From positions 927,510 to 991,509 of the forward strand of contig NZ_JAAOYV010000002.1 of assembly GCF_011759585.1 (NCBI RefSeq): 64,000 bases of DNA. The letters run 5' to 3'. Under the pieces are notes generated by a model. That model saw only the letters and a program-made list of their open reading frames with translations. It made no database searches and was not told the DNA's origin. This DNA comes from Frigoribacterium endophyticum (GTDB lineage Bacteria; Actinomycetota; Actinomycetes; Actinomycetales; Microbacteriaceae). The translations under genes and the position numbers were made by a program. Below, piece by piece: positions 53,192 through 61,630 of this stretch (within the stretch, counting starts at the first letter, position 1; every line of letters starts with the position of its first letter).

Positions 53192-53758
53192 CTACGCCCG
53201 CGCGCGCTCTTCCCCGACGACGCGCAGCGGCTGCTCAGGGGCCCGGGCGGCCGCGACGGCGTCGGCCCGGCCGGCGCCGGCCAACTCGGCCGCGGAGACG
53301 GAGGCGCTGAGCAGGTGGGCGGACGCGCGCCGCAGCGAGACGGCCGCCGCGCAGACGAGCGCGGCCTCGGGCGACGAGAAGTCGACCCCGGCCGCGGCGA
53401 GCGCGTCGACGACGGCCCCGGCGGCCAGCTGGTCCTCCCCGGCGGGGCGGAACCCGTCGTCGTCGACCGACCCGGCCGCCACCACGGCCACGACCGCGCG
53501 GTCGCCCCGGCGGGACTGCCGGTCGAGCACGTGCCGGGCGACGTCGTCGGCGGCGGAGGCGGCGGTCACCGACAGCAGGTCGGCCCCGTCGTCGACGAGG
53601 TCCGCCACCCGGTCGAGCACCTCGGCGCGCGCGAGGAGGCCGTGCCCGTCGAGCACGTCGACGACGACCACGACGTGGGCGCCCGCCACGACGCGGGCCG
53701 CGCCCGGGACGCCGTGGTCGAACCGGACCTGGTACTTCTGCTGCTGGGGCTCGCTCAC
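53192..53758 (-). CDS. 2-phosphosulfolactate phosphatase-like (ComB) protein
   Basis: 188 aa, shorter than classical ComB (about 240). YQVRFDHGVPGAARVVAGAHVVVVVDVLDG matches the N-terminal strand and Asp of ComB-family phosphatases; DFSSPEAALVCAAAVSLR fits the C-terminal core. The acid is probably Asp in the VVVDVL strand. True substrate in actinobacteria unknown. ATG at 53758. Confidence 0.65.
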   Translation of the reverse strand: MSEPQQQKYQVRFDHGVPGAARVVAGAHVVVVVDVLDGHGLLARAEVLDRVADLVDDGADLLSVTAASAADDVARHVLDRQSRRGDRAVVAVVAAGSVDDDGFRPAGEDQLAAGAVVDALAAAGVDFSSPEAALVCAAAVSLRRASAHLLSASVSAAELAGAGRADAVAAARAPEQPLRVVGEERARA

Positions 53759-53916
53759 CCGTCGAGGCTACGTCGGGGGCGGGCGCGGGTCGCGGGTGTT
53801 GCGGCGCGTTACGCGGGCGGCTGTGGGGCGACGGGGGGCGGGGCGGGGCGACGGGGGCGGAGCGGCTGCGGTCGCGGGGCGGGGCCTGCCCAGCACCGGG
53901 GGTGCACACTCGACCC

Positions 53917-54408
53917 ATGCACGTGCAGCTCAAGATCCGCCTCGCCTGCCCCGTCGACGCCGCCGCCGACGCGCTGCGCGACCCCGCCGTCATGGTCGCG
54001 GTGACGAAGCCCCTCGTCGTCTACCGCTCGGAGGAGCCGGGCGGGTTCCCGCACCGCTGGGACGAGGAGGCGCACCCGGTCTCCGCGCGCATCCTCGGCC
54101 TGGCCTCGCTGGGGCACACGCACGTCGACCTCGACTGGCAGGAGCGTGACGGGGCCTGGATCCAGCGCGACACCGGGCGCGGCACCTCGGGCCAGTTCGC
54201 CTCGATGCGCATCGACCACCGCATGGCCGTCTCCCCGATCGGCGACGGCGAGACGCTGCTGCGCGACCGCCTCGTCTTCCACGCCGGTCCGGTCGGCGTG
54301 CTGCTCTGGCCCGGGCTGTGGGCCGTCTGGCAGTGGCGGGCGCTGCGCATGAAGCAGCTGGCGCCGACCTGGCGCACGCCGGACGCGCACCCGCGCCACG
54401 CGGGCTGA
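53917..54408 (+). CDS. SRPBCC/START-fold-like protein, function unknown
   Basis: 163 aa. Alternating strands (MHVQLKIRLACPVDAAADALRD start, HTHVDLDWQERDGAWIQRDTGRG, MRIDHRMAVSPIGDGETLLRDRLVFHAG) and a C-terminal helix (LWPGLWAVWQWRALRMKQLAP) fit a polyketide-cyclase/START-like fold. Assignment rests on pattern only. ATG at 53917 rather than the GTG 15 nt upstream. Confidence 0.55.
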   Translation: MHVQLKIRLACPVDAAADALRDPAVMVAVTKPLVVYRSEEPGGFPHRWDEEAHPVSARILGLASLGHTHVDLDWQERDGAWIQRDTGRGTSGQFASMRIDHRMAVSPIGDGETLLRDRLVFHAGPVGVLLWPGLWAVWQWRALRMKQLAPTWRTPDAHPRHAG

Positions 54409-54437
54409 GCGCCGGGCGCGCGCCCGGCGCGCTCAGC
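54404..54437. terminator. Bidirectional terminator-like palindrome
   Basis: GCTGAGCG and CCGGGCGC pair with GCGCCCGG and CGCTCAGC, leaving a 2-nt bulge; the left arm includes the stop codon of the START-like gene. Convergent with the lipoprotein gene. Confidence 0.55.
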
Positions 54438-54465
54438 GCCGCGCGGGTGCCGTCCGGGCCGAGCG

Positions 54466-54807
54466 TCAGCCCTTCGGCTCGTCGTCCACGACGACCGACA
54501 CCGTGTACTCGCCGTCGTCCTGCCCCTCGGTCGAGATGGTCGAGACCGAGTCGTAGAGCACGTCGTAGCCGGGAGTGTTGACGTCGCAGTGCACCTCGTC
54601 GCCGTCGACCACGGGCACCGCCTCGTCGCCGCAGTCGACGTCGGGACGCGTGCCGACCTCCTGCTCGAGGGCGTCGGCGACCGCCGTGGCGAAGGCGTCC
54701 GCCGACACCGTGGGCGACACGGAGGCCGAGGCGCTGCAGCCGACGACCCCCAGGGCGAGGGCGGCCGCGACGAGGGCGGTGCTGGTGACGGTGCGGACTG
54801 TGCTCAT
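54466..54807 (-). CDS. DUF4333-type lipoprotein
   Basis: 113 aa. Lipoprotein signal with LGVVGC (Cys24), then a small domain with two Cys (VDCGDEAV and VHCDVN) and GQDDGEYTVSVVV, as in the actinobacterial DUF4333 family. Function unknown. ATG at 54807. Confidence 0.8.
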   Translation of the reverse strand: MSTVRTVTSTALVAAALALGVVGCSASASVSPTVSADAFATAVADALEQEVGTRPDVDCGDEAVPVVDGDEVHCDVNTPGYDVLYDSVSTISTEGQDDGEYTVSVVVDDEPKG

Positions 54808-54920
54808 GGTTCCCCCTGTGCGGGAGGCACGCCGGTCGTCCCCCCGGTGTCGAGCTTGCCACGGACGGTGGGAGGCACGTTCCCGGTCGACGAGGAGGGC
54901 CCGGGTCTAGCGTCGAGCCG

Positions 54921-55592
54921 GTGACCGACCCGACCCGCGACTCCTCGACCCCCACCGCCTCCCCCGTCTCCACCGTCGACTCGGGGCTCGACCTCGCGGC
55001 CTGGCGGCGGACCATCCACGGGCTCTACCGGCAGGTGCGCGAGGCGACCGACCTGGCGGCGGCCCACGACCTGTGGCGGCGCACCCGTGACGAGCTCTTC
55101 GCGACGAACCCCGTCACGCCGCTCCTGCCGGAGGACCGCCCCGTCTTCACCGGCCTGCCGACCGCGCCGTACGACCCGGCCTGGCGGTTCGAGGTGCCGA
55201 TCACGCCCGCCGAGCCGCACCGCATGACCGTGACGACCGGCACCGACGGCGACGTGCCCTTCGACCGCGTGGGCCTGGTCGACGTGCCCGGGGTCGGCAG
55301 CCTCGACGTCTGGCGCCTGCGCTCGTACGGCGGCGGCCTCTTCGTGCCCGTCGGCGACGCCCTGGCCGGGAAGCCCGGCGGCACCTACGGCGGAGGCCGC
55401 TACCTCGTCGACACCGTCAAGGGCGCCGACCTCGGCCCGGGCTCCGAGCCCGGCTCGATCGTGCTCGACTTCAACTTCGCCTACAACCCGAGCTGCGCGT
55501 ACGACCCGGCCTGGGCCTGCCCGCTCGCGCAGCCGGGCAACCGCGTGGCCGTGGAGATCCCGGTGGGCGAGAGGTACCACGGGGCGCACTGA
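54921..55592 (+). CDS. DUF1684-domain protein
   Basis: 223 aa. Family signatures: ATDLAAAHDLWRRTRDELFATNP, then RFEVPITPAEP, GRYLVDTVKGAD, LDFNFAYNPSCAYDPAWACPLAQPGNRVAVEIPVGER in pieces. No signal peptide; function unknown. GTG at 54921. Confidence 0.9.
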   Translation: MTDPTRDSSTPTASPVSTVDSGLDLAAWRRTIHGLYRQVREATDLAAAHDLWRRTRDELFATNPVTPLLPEDRPVFTGLPTAPYDPAWRFEVPITPAEPHRMTVTTGTDGDVPFDRVGLVDVPGVGSLDVWRLRSYGGGLFVPVGDALAGKPGGTYGGGRYLVDTVKGADLGPGSEPGSIVLDFNFAYNPSCAYDPAWACPLAQPGNRVAVEIPVGERYHGAH

Positions 55593-55673
55593 CGTCGGCG
55601 CGGTGGGCCCGCCGTCCCGAGCCGGGGTCGAGGTGATCGCCCGACGCCTGTCGCGCTCGGCGGCCTCAGCCGC

Positions 55674-55950
55674 TAGACTGGGACCACTTGTGGATCGATC
55701 CGTTCGGTCCCCTGCGTCGTAGCACGCCCCTCCCCGCCTCCCGACCTGGCACACACCCAGGCACCCAGCAGGCGCGCGAAGCTCACTCTGCGGCGAAACG
55801 ATCGTGCACACCTGCACCGTCGCCACACCTCGAGCCCGGCTACGACAGCCGCTCTCCGGCTCTGCACCGCCCTGCCGTCCGCGCCCTGCGCAGACGTCGC
55901 GGCCGTCCGCAGCCCGGCCCGGCTCGACACCCTGCCCCTGAAAGGCACGC
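55674..55950 (+). promoter_or_regulatory. Candidate promoter and long leader of the DEAD-box helicase
   Basis: TAGACT at 55674-55679 looks like a -10 box (no clear -35). The following ~270 nt upstream of the helicase hold a GGGACC/GGTCCC hairpin at about 55680-55712 and little coding character. Long 5' leaders are typical of cold-induced, autoregulated DEAD-box helicase genes. The part 55593-55673 shows nothing further. Confidence 0.45.
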
Positions 55951-57792
55951 ATGTCCACCACGCTCCCCGTCACCGACGTCGCCGACGCCCCCACCGCCTC
56001 CTTCGCCTCGCTCGGCGTCCCGGCCCCGATCGTCGCCGCCCTCGCGAAGGACGGCAAGGAGAACGCCTTCCCGATCCAGATCGACACGCTGCCCGACACC
56101 CTCGGCGGCCGTGACGTGCTCGGCCGCGGCAAGACCGGCTCGGGCAAGACCCTCGCCTTCTCCATCCCGATGGCCGCGCGCCTCGGCGGCGCGCTGGCCG
56201 GCGGCGCCCGTCGCGCCGGTCGCCCCCTGGGCCTCGTGCTCGCCCCGACCCGCGAGCTCGCCACCCAGATCGACGCCGTGCTGGCCCCGCTCGCCGCGGC
56301 CTACGGCATGCGCACCACCACGATCTTCGGCGGCGTCTCGCAGAACCGCCAGGTGCAGGCCCTCAAGGCCGGCGTCGACATCGTCATCGCGTGCCCCGGC
56401 CGCCTCGAGGACCTCATGAAGCAGGGCTTCATCAAGCTCGACGCCGTCGAGGTCACCGTGCTCGACGAGGCCGACCACATGGCCGACCTGGGCTTCCTGC
56501 CCGGCGTCACCCGCATCATGAAGGCCACCCCGAACGACGGCCAGCGACTGCTCTTCAGCGCGACCCTCGACAACGGCGTCGACAAGCTGGTCAAGCAGTT
56601 CCTCCACAACGAGGTGCTGCACTCGGTCGACGAGGCGAACTCGCCCGTCGCCAAGATGACCCACCACGTCTTCGAGACCGAGTCGCTCGACACCAAGAAG
56701 GCGCTCGTCGAGAAGCTCGCCTCGGGCAAGGGCCGCCGCATCCTCTTCATGCGCACTAAGCACCACGCGAAGAAGCTCGCCAAGCAGCTCACCGACTCGG
56801 GCATCCCCGCCGTCGACCTGCACGGCAACCTCTCGCAGCCGCAGCGCGACCGCAACCTCGCCGCCTTCCAGGACGGCTCGGCCCGCGTGCTCGTCGCCAC
56901 CGACGTCGCCGCCCGCGGCGTGCACGTCGACGACATCGAGCTCGTGATCCACGTCGACCCGCCGACCGAGCACAAGGCGTACCTGCACCGCTCGGGCCGC
57001 ACCGCCCGCGCCGGTGCCGAGGGCGACGTCGTCACCCTCGTCATCCCCAGCCAGAAGCGCGACGTCGCCCAGCTGATGAAGAAGGCCGACATCCGCCCCA
57101 CCATCACGTCGGTCACCCCGTCGTCGCCCGAGGTCGCCGCGCTCGTCGGCGAGGTCGCCGCGTACGTGAAGCCGGCCCCCCGTGCCGCCGTGCAGCAGCA
57201 GGGCGGCGGTGGCGGCGGTCGCTCGCAGGGCGCCAACGCCCAGCGCAAGCGTGCCGCCCGTCAGGACAGCCAGGGCAACCCGATCGCCCGCGCCGACCGC
57301 TCGGGTCGCCCCGCGGCGGCCGGTGCCGGTGCCGGCGGCGGACGGTCCGGAGGCGCGGGTCGCGGCTCCGAGGCCGGTCGCGGCGGTGCCGGTGCGGGTC
57401 GCTCCGGCGGCTCGCGTCAGGGCTCCGGCCAGGGCTCGCGCGACGGCGGCTCGCGCCGCGACGCCGCGCCCCGGGGCGGCGCCTCGACCTTCTACTCGAC
57501 CGAGTCGGGCCGCGGCGCCGTGACGCCCGTGCGCGAGGACTCGCGCGACGAGGCTCGCGGCACCCGCCAGACCGGGCGCCGTGCGCAGAGCGACGGCGGC
57601 CAGAGCCGCACCAACGCGGTGCGCAACGACCAGGCCGACTTCGCCGCCTCGCAGGGCCAGCGCTCCGGCGGCGGCGCCGGCGGCGGCTCGCGCCGTGCGT
57701 CCTCCGACGGCGGTCGCCCCGGCGGCCTCAAGGTCGGCGGCCTCGTCGGCGGCAAGCCGCGCGGCGGCGGCGGCCAGCGCGGCGGTCGCTGA
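55951..57792 (+). CDS. DEAD-box ATP-dependent RNA helicase
   Basis: 613 aa. Q-motif region FASLGVPAPIVAAL...PIQ, motif I GKTGSGKT at 60-67, PTRELATQ, CPGRLEDL, DEAD in VLDEADHM, SAT in LFSATL, then helicase C domain with HGNLSQPQRDR, VLVATDVAARGVHV and HRSGRTARAG. The last 190 residues are a Gly/Arg/Ser-rich RNA-binding tail. RhlE-like. ATG at 55951. Confidence 0.95.
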   Translation: MSTTLPVTDVADAPTASFASLGVPAPIVAALAKDGKENAFPIQIDTLPDTLGGRDVLGRGKTGSGKTLAFSIPMAARLGGALAGGARRAGRPLGLVLAPTRELATQIDAVLAPLAAAYGMRTTTIFGGVSQNRQVQALKAGVDIVIACPGRLEDLMKQGFIKLDAVEVTVLDEADHMADLGFLPGVTRIMKATPNDGQRLLFSATLDNGVDKLVKQFLHNEVLHSVDEANSPVAKMTHHVFETESLDTKKALVEKLASGKGRRILFMRTKHHAKKLAKQLTDSGIPAVDLHGNLSQPQRDRNLAAFQDGSARVLVATDVAARGVHVDDIELVIHVDPPTEHKAYLHRSGRTARAGAEGDVVTLVIPSQKRDVAQLMKKADIRPTITSVTPSSPEVAALVGEVAAYVKPAPRAAVQQQGGGGGGRSQGANAQRKRAARQDSQGNPIARADRSGRPAAAGAGAGGGRSGGAGRGSEAGRGGAGAGRSGGSRQGSGQGSRDGGSRRDAAPRGGASTFYSTESGRGAVTPVREDSRDEARGTRQTGRRAQSDGGQSRTNAVRNDQADFAASQGQRSGGGAGGGSRRASSDGGRPGGLKVGGLVGGKPRGGGGQRGGR

Positions 57793-57839
57793 GCCACCAG
57801 CTCGACTCTCGTCTCGCTGACGCACCCGCATCACCTCGG

Positions 57840-57889
57840 GCCCCGCTCCGGGCGCGCACCCTCCCCGGGTGCCGCGCCCAGGGCGGGGC
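57840..57889 (+). terminator. Terminator of the DEAD-box helicase
   Basis: Imperfect outer stem GCCCCGCTCCGGGCGC / GCGCCCAGGGCGGGGC enclosing GCACCC-TCCCC-GGGTGC, followed by TTCGTCGTCG. Confidence 0.6.
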
Positions 57890-57917
57890 TTCGTCGTCGC
57901 CGCTCCGCGCGCGGCGG

Positions 57918-57985
57918 ATGACGAACCACGTTCTCGCCCTCGAACCACGCCGCGGCCTGGTTCCGGTGCGAAGACCTGGTTCATC
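57918..57985. repeat. Dispersed double-hairpin repeat, copy 3
   Basis: Outer arms beginning GATGACGAACCACG and ending CTGGTTCATC, inner CGAACCACGCCGCGGCCTGGTTCC. Lies between the convergent helicase and AbiEi-like genes and touches the stop codon of the latter. Confidence 0.65.
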
Positions 57986-58970
57986 ACCGCCTACTGGCGA
58001 CGGGCATGACGCCTGCGTCGGCGAGGGTGAGCGCCAGTTGGCGCGGGTCGTTGACGGTCGACCAGTCCCAGCGGGCGAAGCCCGAGACCTCAGGCAACGC
58101 GCGGATGCGGTCCTCGCGTTTCTTCTCCTCGATCTTGACCTGATCCAGGCTGCGCCCGGAGCGCCGGGCCAGCTCGAAGTACTTCATCGCCCCGTCGAAC
58201 TCGCCGACGACCCCGAGCCCCGGCCACCAGAAGTCCACCCGGCCGATGAATCCGCGCCTGTCCCAGAACTCCTTCTGCAGTTGCGGGAGAGGAACCCCGA
58301 TCTCGACCATGACGACCCGGCTCAGCGACTCGCCCGGCGACTCGGACGAAGCGTCTGCCAGGTCGAGGGCGAGCAGCGCTCTGCGCCGTCCGACCAGAGG
58401 CGCGCCCTCCACGGCGGCCCGGAGCGCGGCGTCGTCGAAGGCACCCTGACGCAGACCGTGGTCGAGCGCGACCACGGAGGAGCGGAGGTCGTCGAGACGA
58501 GCGGTGTCCGTGGCGGCCCGGAGAGGCCTCACGACCCGCAGCCCGTCGACCGAGCCGACCTCCTCGTCTGCGAGCGGGGCGCCGTGGCGGACGACCAGCG
58601 AGGTCGTCTGGGTCGTCCGACGTGCGCGGTGGATGACGTGCGTGCGCGACGGCATGGGCGCGAGCAGGGGGAACCCGTGCACGGCGAGCGCAGATCGATG
58701 CGACACGACGAGGTCGGCGCTCGACCGCGCGACGGTCGCGCGCACGACGACGGCGTGCCGCTGCTCGGGCGACGCACGGGACCACGCCGTCGCGGCGACG
58801 TAAGTGCCCGGTGCGACCCGCACCAGCTCGCCCCGCTCCGCGGCCCTCCGGAGCGCCCGATCGTCACGGCCCGCGGAGACGATCGACGAGCGGTGGATGA
58901 GCGTGCCGACGAGCGGCTCGGGTGGGGTGGCGACGGGCGAGGGCCGCAGGAGCGGAGGAGCAGGAGTCAT
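57984..58970 (-). CDS. AbiEi-like N-terminal domain fused to a nuclease-like (DUF559/Vsr-type) domain
   Basis: 328 aa. Residues 25-130 resemble the AbiEi antitoxin-type N-terminal module (LRRAAERGELVRVAPGTYV winged helix; VSHRSALAVHGFPLL). The C-terminus (SESPGESLSRVVMVEIGVPLPQLQKEF, GRVDFWWPGLGVVGEFDG, MKYF in pieces) has the D-x(n)-ExDGxxK pattern of PD-(D/E)xK nucleases. No toxin partner (AbiEii) adjoins it. Such proteins are common in actinobacteria without known role. ATG at 58970. Confidence 0.7.
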   Translation of the reverse strand: MTPAPPLLRPSPVATPPEPLVGTLIHRSSIVSAGRDDRALRRAAERGELVRVAPGTYVAATAWSRASPEQRHAVVVRATVARSSADLVVSHRSALAVHGFPLLAPMPSRTHVIHRARRTTQTTSLVVRHGAPLADEEVGSVDGLRVVRPLRAATDTARLDDLRSSVVALDHGLRQGAFDDAALRAAVEGAPLVGRRRALLALDLADASSESPGESLSRVVMVEIGVPLPQLQKEFWDRRGFIGRVDFWWPGLGVVGEFDGAMKYFELARRSGRSLDQVKIEEKKREDRIRALPEVSGFARWDWSTVNDPRQLALTLADAGVMPVASRR

Positions 58971-59090
58971 GCCGACGAGAGTGTCGCCGACTGCGCACGG
59001 TCAGGACTGGCGGCGAAGCCGTCTGTGGACGCCCGACCCGCGACTCCCCCTGTGGAGGACGGCGACGATCGCGTCGCACCCCCGACGGGG

Positions 59091-59150
59091 GCACCACGTT
59101 CTCGCAGCCGAACCAGGCCGCGGCGTGGTTCCCGTGCGAAGAAGTGGTGC
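59091..59150. repeat. Dispersed double-hairpin repeat, copy 4
   Basis: 60 bp: outer arms GCACCACGTTCTCGC (59091-59105) and GCGAAGAAGTGGTGC (59136-59150), inner GAACCAGGCCGCGGCGTGGTTC. Nearly identical to copy 5, 57 bp away. The gap 58971-59300 contains only these two copies. Confidence 0.8.
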
Positions 59151-59207
59151 GACCGACGGGCGACGGCCGTGGACGGGCGGGCGGGCGGGCGCGGAGCGGA
59201 GAGCGAG

Positions 59208-59267
59208 GCACCACGTTCTCGCCACCGAACCAGGCCGCGGCGTGGTTCCCGTGCGAAGAAGTGGTGC
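59208..59267. repeat. Dispersed double-hairpin repeat, copy 5
   Basis: 60 bp with the same arms and inner palindrome as copy 4; only the 4-nt joint AGCC/CACC differs. Located 34 bp before the stop codon of the Nudix-like gene on its 3' side. Confidence 0.8.
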
Positions 59268-59300
59268 CTGACGGGTCGCGGGCCGGGCGCGCGGCGGGCG

Positions 59301-59843
59301 CTAGTGCAGGGCGCCGACGGAGGCGAGCGCGGAGCGGAGCAGCGCGCCGCGGCCGCCCTCCATCTCGTCGGCGACCTCGGGGCTCGCCGCCTGGTGCGGC
59401 GTCAGCCAGGTGAGCTCGAGCGCGTCCTGGCGCGGCTCGCAGGTGCCCGTCACCGGCACGACGTAGGCGAGCGACACCGCGTGCTGGCGGGCGTCGGTGT
59501 ACACCGACGAGCCCGGCAGCGGGAAGTACTCGGCGACCTGGAACGGCACCGGCGACGGCGGCAGCTGCGGGAACGCCATCGGCCCGAGGTCCTTCTCGAG
59601 GTGGCGGAACAGCGCGGTGCGCAGGCTCTCGCCGTACATCACGCGGCCCGACACGAGCATGCGCGACATCTCGCCCTCCGGCGACGCCCGCAGCAGCACG
59701 CCGACCTCGGTGACGATGCCCATGCCGTCGACCCGCACCGGCACGGCCTCGACGTAGAGGATGGGCAGCCGCTGGCGGATCGAGTGCAGCTCCTCCTCGG
59801 ACAGCCAGCCGGGATTGGGGTCGGGGGTCTGCACGGAGCTCAT
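59301..59843 (-). CDS. Nudix-fold DUF4916 protein
   Basis: 180 aa. LSEEELHSIRQRLPILYVEAVPVRVDGMGIVTEVGVLLR in pieces and GRVMYGESLRTALFRHLEKDLGPMAFPQLPPSPVPFQVAEYFP are typical of the actinobacterial DUF4916/Nudix family; a complete GX5EX7REUXEEXGU box is not present, so hydrolase activity is doubtful. ATG at 59843. Confidence 0.85.
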   Translation of the reverse strand: MSSVQTPDPNPGWLSEEELHSIRQRLPILYVEAVPVRVDGMGIVTEVGVLLRASPEGEMSRMLVSGRVMYGESLRTALFRHLEKDLGPMAFPQLPPSPVPFQVAEYFPLPGSSVYTDARQHAVSLAYVVPVTGTCEPRQDALELTWLTPHQAASPEVADEMEGGRGALLRSALASVGALH

Positions 59844-60057
59844 GGCCCATGTCTACAGGCAGCGCGCGGCGCCCGGGCGACGAAACGCTAGGGGCGAACA
59901 CGCCGACGACCGCCGGGCGCCGGGCGGGCACGCCCCGAGGTGGGCGCGGCGAGACGGTGCGGAGCGACCCCACGAGGCGAGGCGAGCCAGGGCGAGGCAC
60001 GACGAGCGGAGCACGAGGAGGCGCGCCCCGTGACGCCCCGCTGGCTAGGCTCGGCGC

Positions 60058-60927
60058 ATGGTCACCATCGATGCCGCCCTCGTCCGCTGGTCCACCGACG
60101 AGGCCGAGCGTGCCGGCCGCCCGTTGCTCGTGCTGCTGCACGGCGTCGGGTCGCACGAGGGCGACCTGATCGGGCTGGCTCCGTACCTGCCCCGTGACCT
60201 GGCGATCGCCTCCCTCCGGGCTCCGCTGCCGCACGGCGACGGGCACTCCTGGTACCCGCTCGCGCTGCCCGGCTCGCCCGAGCCCGGCCCGGTCGACGAG
60301 GCCGCGGAAGCGGTGCTCGCGTGGGTCGACTCGCTCGGCGACGCGCACCCGTCGGTGGCCCTGCTCGGCTTCTCGCAGGGGGGTTCGCTGACGCTGCAGC
60401 TGCTGCGCCACGCCCCCGAGCGCTTCGCCTGGGCGGCCGTGCTCGCGGGCTTCGTCGTGCCCGACGACTCGGAGGCCACGTCGCGTCGTGACGCCGAGCT
60501 CGCGCGGGTCCGCCCCGACGTCTTCTGGGGCCGCGGCGACGTCGACGCGGTCATCCCGCTCGACGCCGTGCAGCGCACCGCCGACTGGCTCGCCGCCCAC
60601 GCCGACGTCGAGGAGACCGTCTACCCCGGCCTCGCCCACGGCATCAGCCAGGAGGAGCTCGACGACCTCAACGCCTTCATCTCGCGCGTGACCAACCCGC
60701 TGGCCGGCCTCGACCCGGACACTCTCGACAGCGACAGGGACAGCGACGTCGCGGTGACCGACCGCGACGCACCCGACCGCGCGGCCGCACCCGCACCCGC
60801 ACCCACGGCCCCCGCGGCCGCAGCGCCCGAGACGGCCCCCGACGCCACCACGACCTCCGACGCCGACACCCTCGCCGTCGACGCCGGCCGGCGCATCGGC
60901 ACCGTCGACGACCCCGCCGTCCGCTAG
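60058..60927 (+). CDS. Alpha/beta-hydrolase (phospholipase/carboxylesterase family)
   Basis: 289 aa. LLVLLHGVGSHEGDLIGLAPYL (oxyanion HG), nucleophile Ser106 in GFSQGG, acid Asp160/162 in WGRGDVDAVIP and His193 in YPGLAHGIS give a full triad. The last 80 residues are an Asp/Ala/Thr/Pro-rich tail absent from normal family members. ATG at 60058. The SIMPL-domain gene follows by 13 bp. Confidence 0.87.
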   Translation: MVTIDAALVRWSTDEAERAGRPLLVLLHGVGSHEGDLIGLAPYLPRDLAIASLRAPLPHGDGHSWYPLALPGSPEPGPVDEAAEAVLAWVDSLGDAHPSVALLGFSQGGSLTLQLLRHAPERFAWAAVLAGFVVPDDSEATSRRDAELARVRPDVFWGRGDVDAVIPLDAVQRTADWLAAHADVEETVYPGLAHGISQEELDDLNAFISRVTNPLAGLDPDTLDSDRDSDVAVTDRDAPDRAAAPAPAPTAPAAAAPETAPDATTTSDADTLAVDAGRRIGTVDDPAVR

Positions 60928-60940
60928 GCGGGAGCGCCCC

Positions 60941-61618
60941 GTGGTCACGATCTCCGTCACCGGCACAGCGACGCACCGGCACCGGGCCGAGCGCGGCACC
61001 GTGCGCCTCGGGCTGGCGAGGGAGGGCGCCGACCGCGAGCAGGTCCTCCGCGACAGCGTCGCCCTGCACGACCGGGTGACCGCCGAGGCCACCGTGCACC
61101 GCCGCCAGGGCGCCGCGACCTGGTGGAGCGCCGACGACGTCACCGTGGGGCCCGTGCCCGGTGCCTGGCAGGAGGACGGCACCCGCGCCTCCACCGGGCT
61201 GGTCCGCTCGCGGTCGACGGTCGCCGTGCGGTTCTCCGACGTCGCCGTGCTCGCCCGCTGGGTCGCGGGGATCGCCGCCCTCGAGGGGGTCGCCGTCGAG
61301 GGCGTCGAGTGGTCGCTGAGCCACGACCGCCGGCCCGAGGTCGACCGCGCGGCGCGGGTCGCCGCGGTCGCCGACGCCGTCGTCCGCGCGGTCGACTACG
61401 CCGACGCCCTCGGGCTCGGCACTCCGACCCTGCGGTCGCTCTGGGAGCCGGGGCTGCGCCCGGGTGCCGGAGGCGCGGGCGCGGCGGGCGGACCGGCCCT
61501 GTTCGCGCGCGCCGCGTCCCCGTCCTCGGCCGACGACGGCTCGCTGGCGTTCGCGCTCGTGCCCGCCGACGTCGAGGTGCACGCCGAGGTCAGCGCGGAC
61601 TTCGTCGCGGAGGGCTGA
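60941..61618 (+). CDS. SIMPL-domain (DUF541) protein
   Basis: 225 aa. Begins VTISVTGTATHRHRAERGTVRLGLAREG, then STVAVRFSDVAVLARWVAGIAAL and GVEWSLSHDRRPEVDRAARVAAVADAV, as in SIMPL/DUF541 proteins. No signal peptide, unlike many relatives. Probably cotranscribed with the hydrolase. GTG at 60941 with GGGAG upstream. Confidence 0.82.
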   Translation: MVTISVTGTATHRHRAERGTVRLGLAREGADREQVLRDSVALHDRVTAEATVHRRQGAATWWSADDVTVGPVPGAWQEDGTRASTGLVRSRSTVAVRFSDVAVLARWVAGIAALEGVAVEGVEWSLSHDRRPEVDRAARVAAVADAVVRAVDYADALGLGTPTLRSLWEPGLRPGAGGAGAAGGPALFARAASPSSADDGSLAFALVPADVEVHAEVSADFVAEG

Positions 61619-61630
61619 GGCCCCCGCCCG

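Noticed and set aside
59091-59267. Possible mini CRISPR (two 60-bp repeats with a 57-bp spacer)
   Set aside because: Only two copies, repeats are long nested palindromes shared with dispersed elements, and no cas gene is present.
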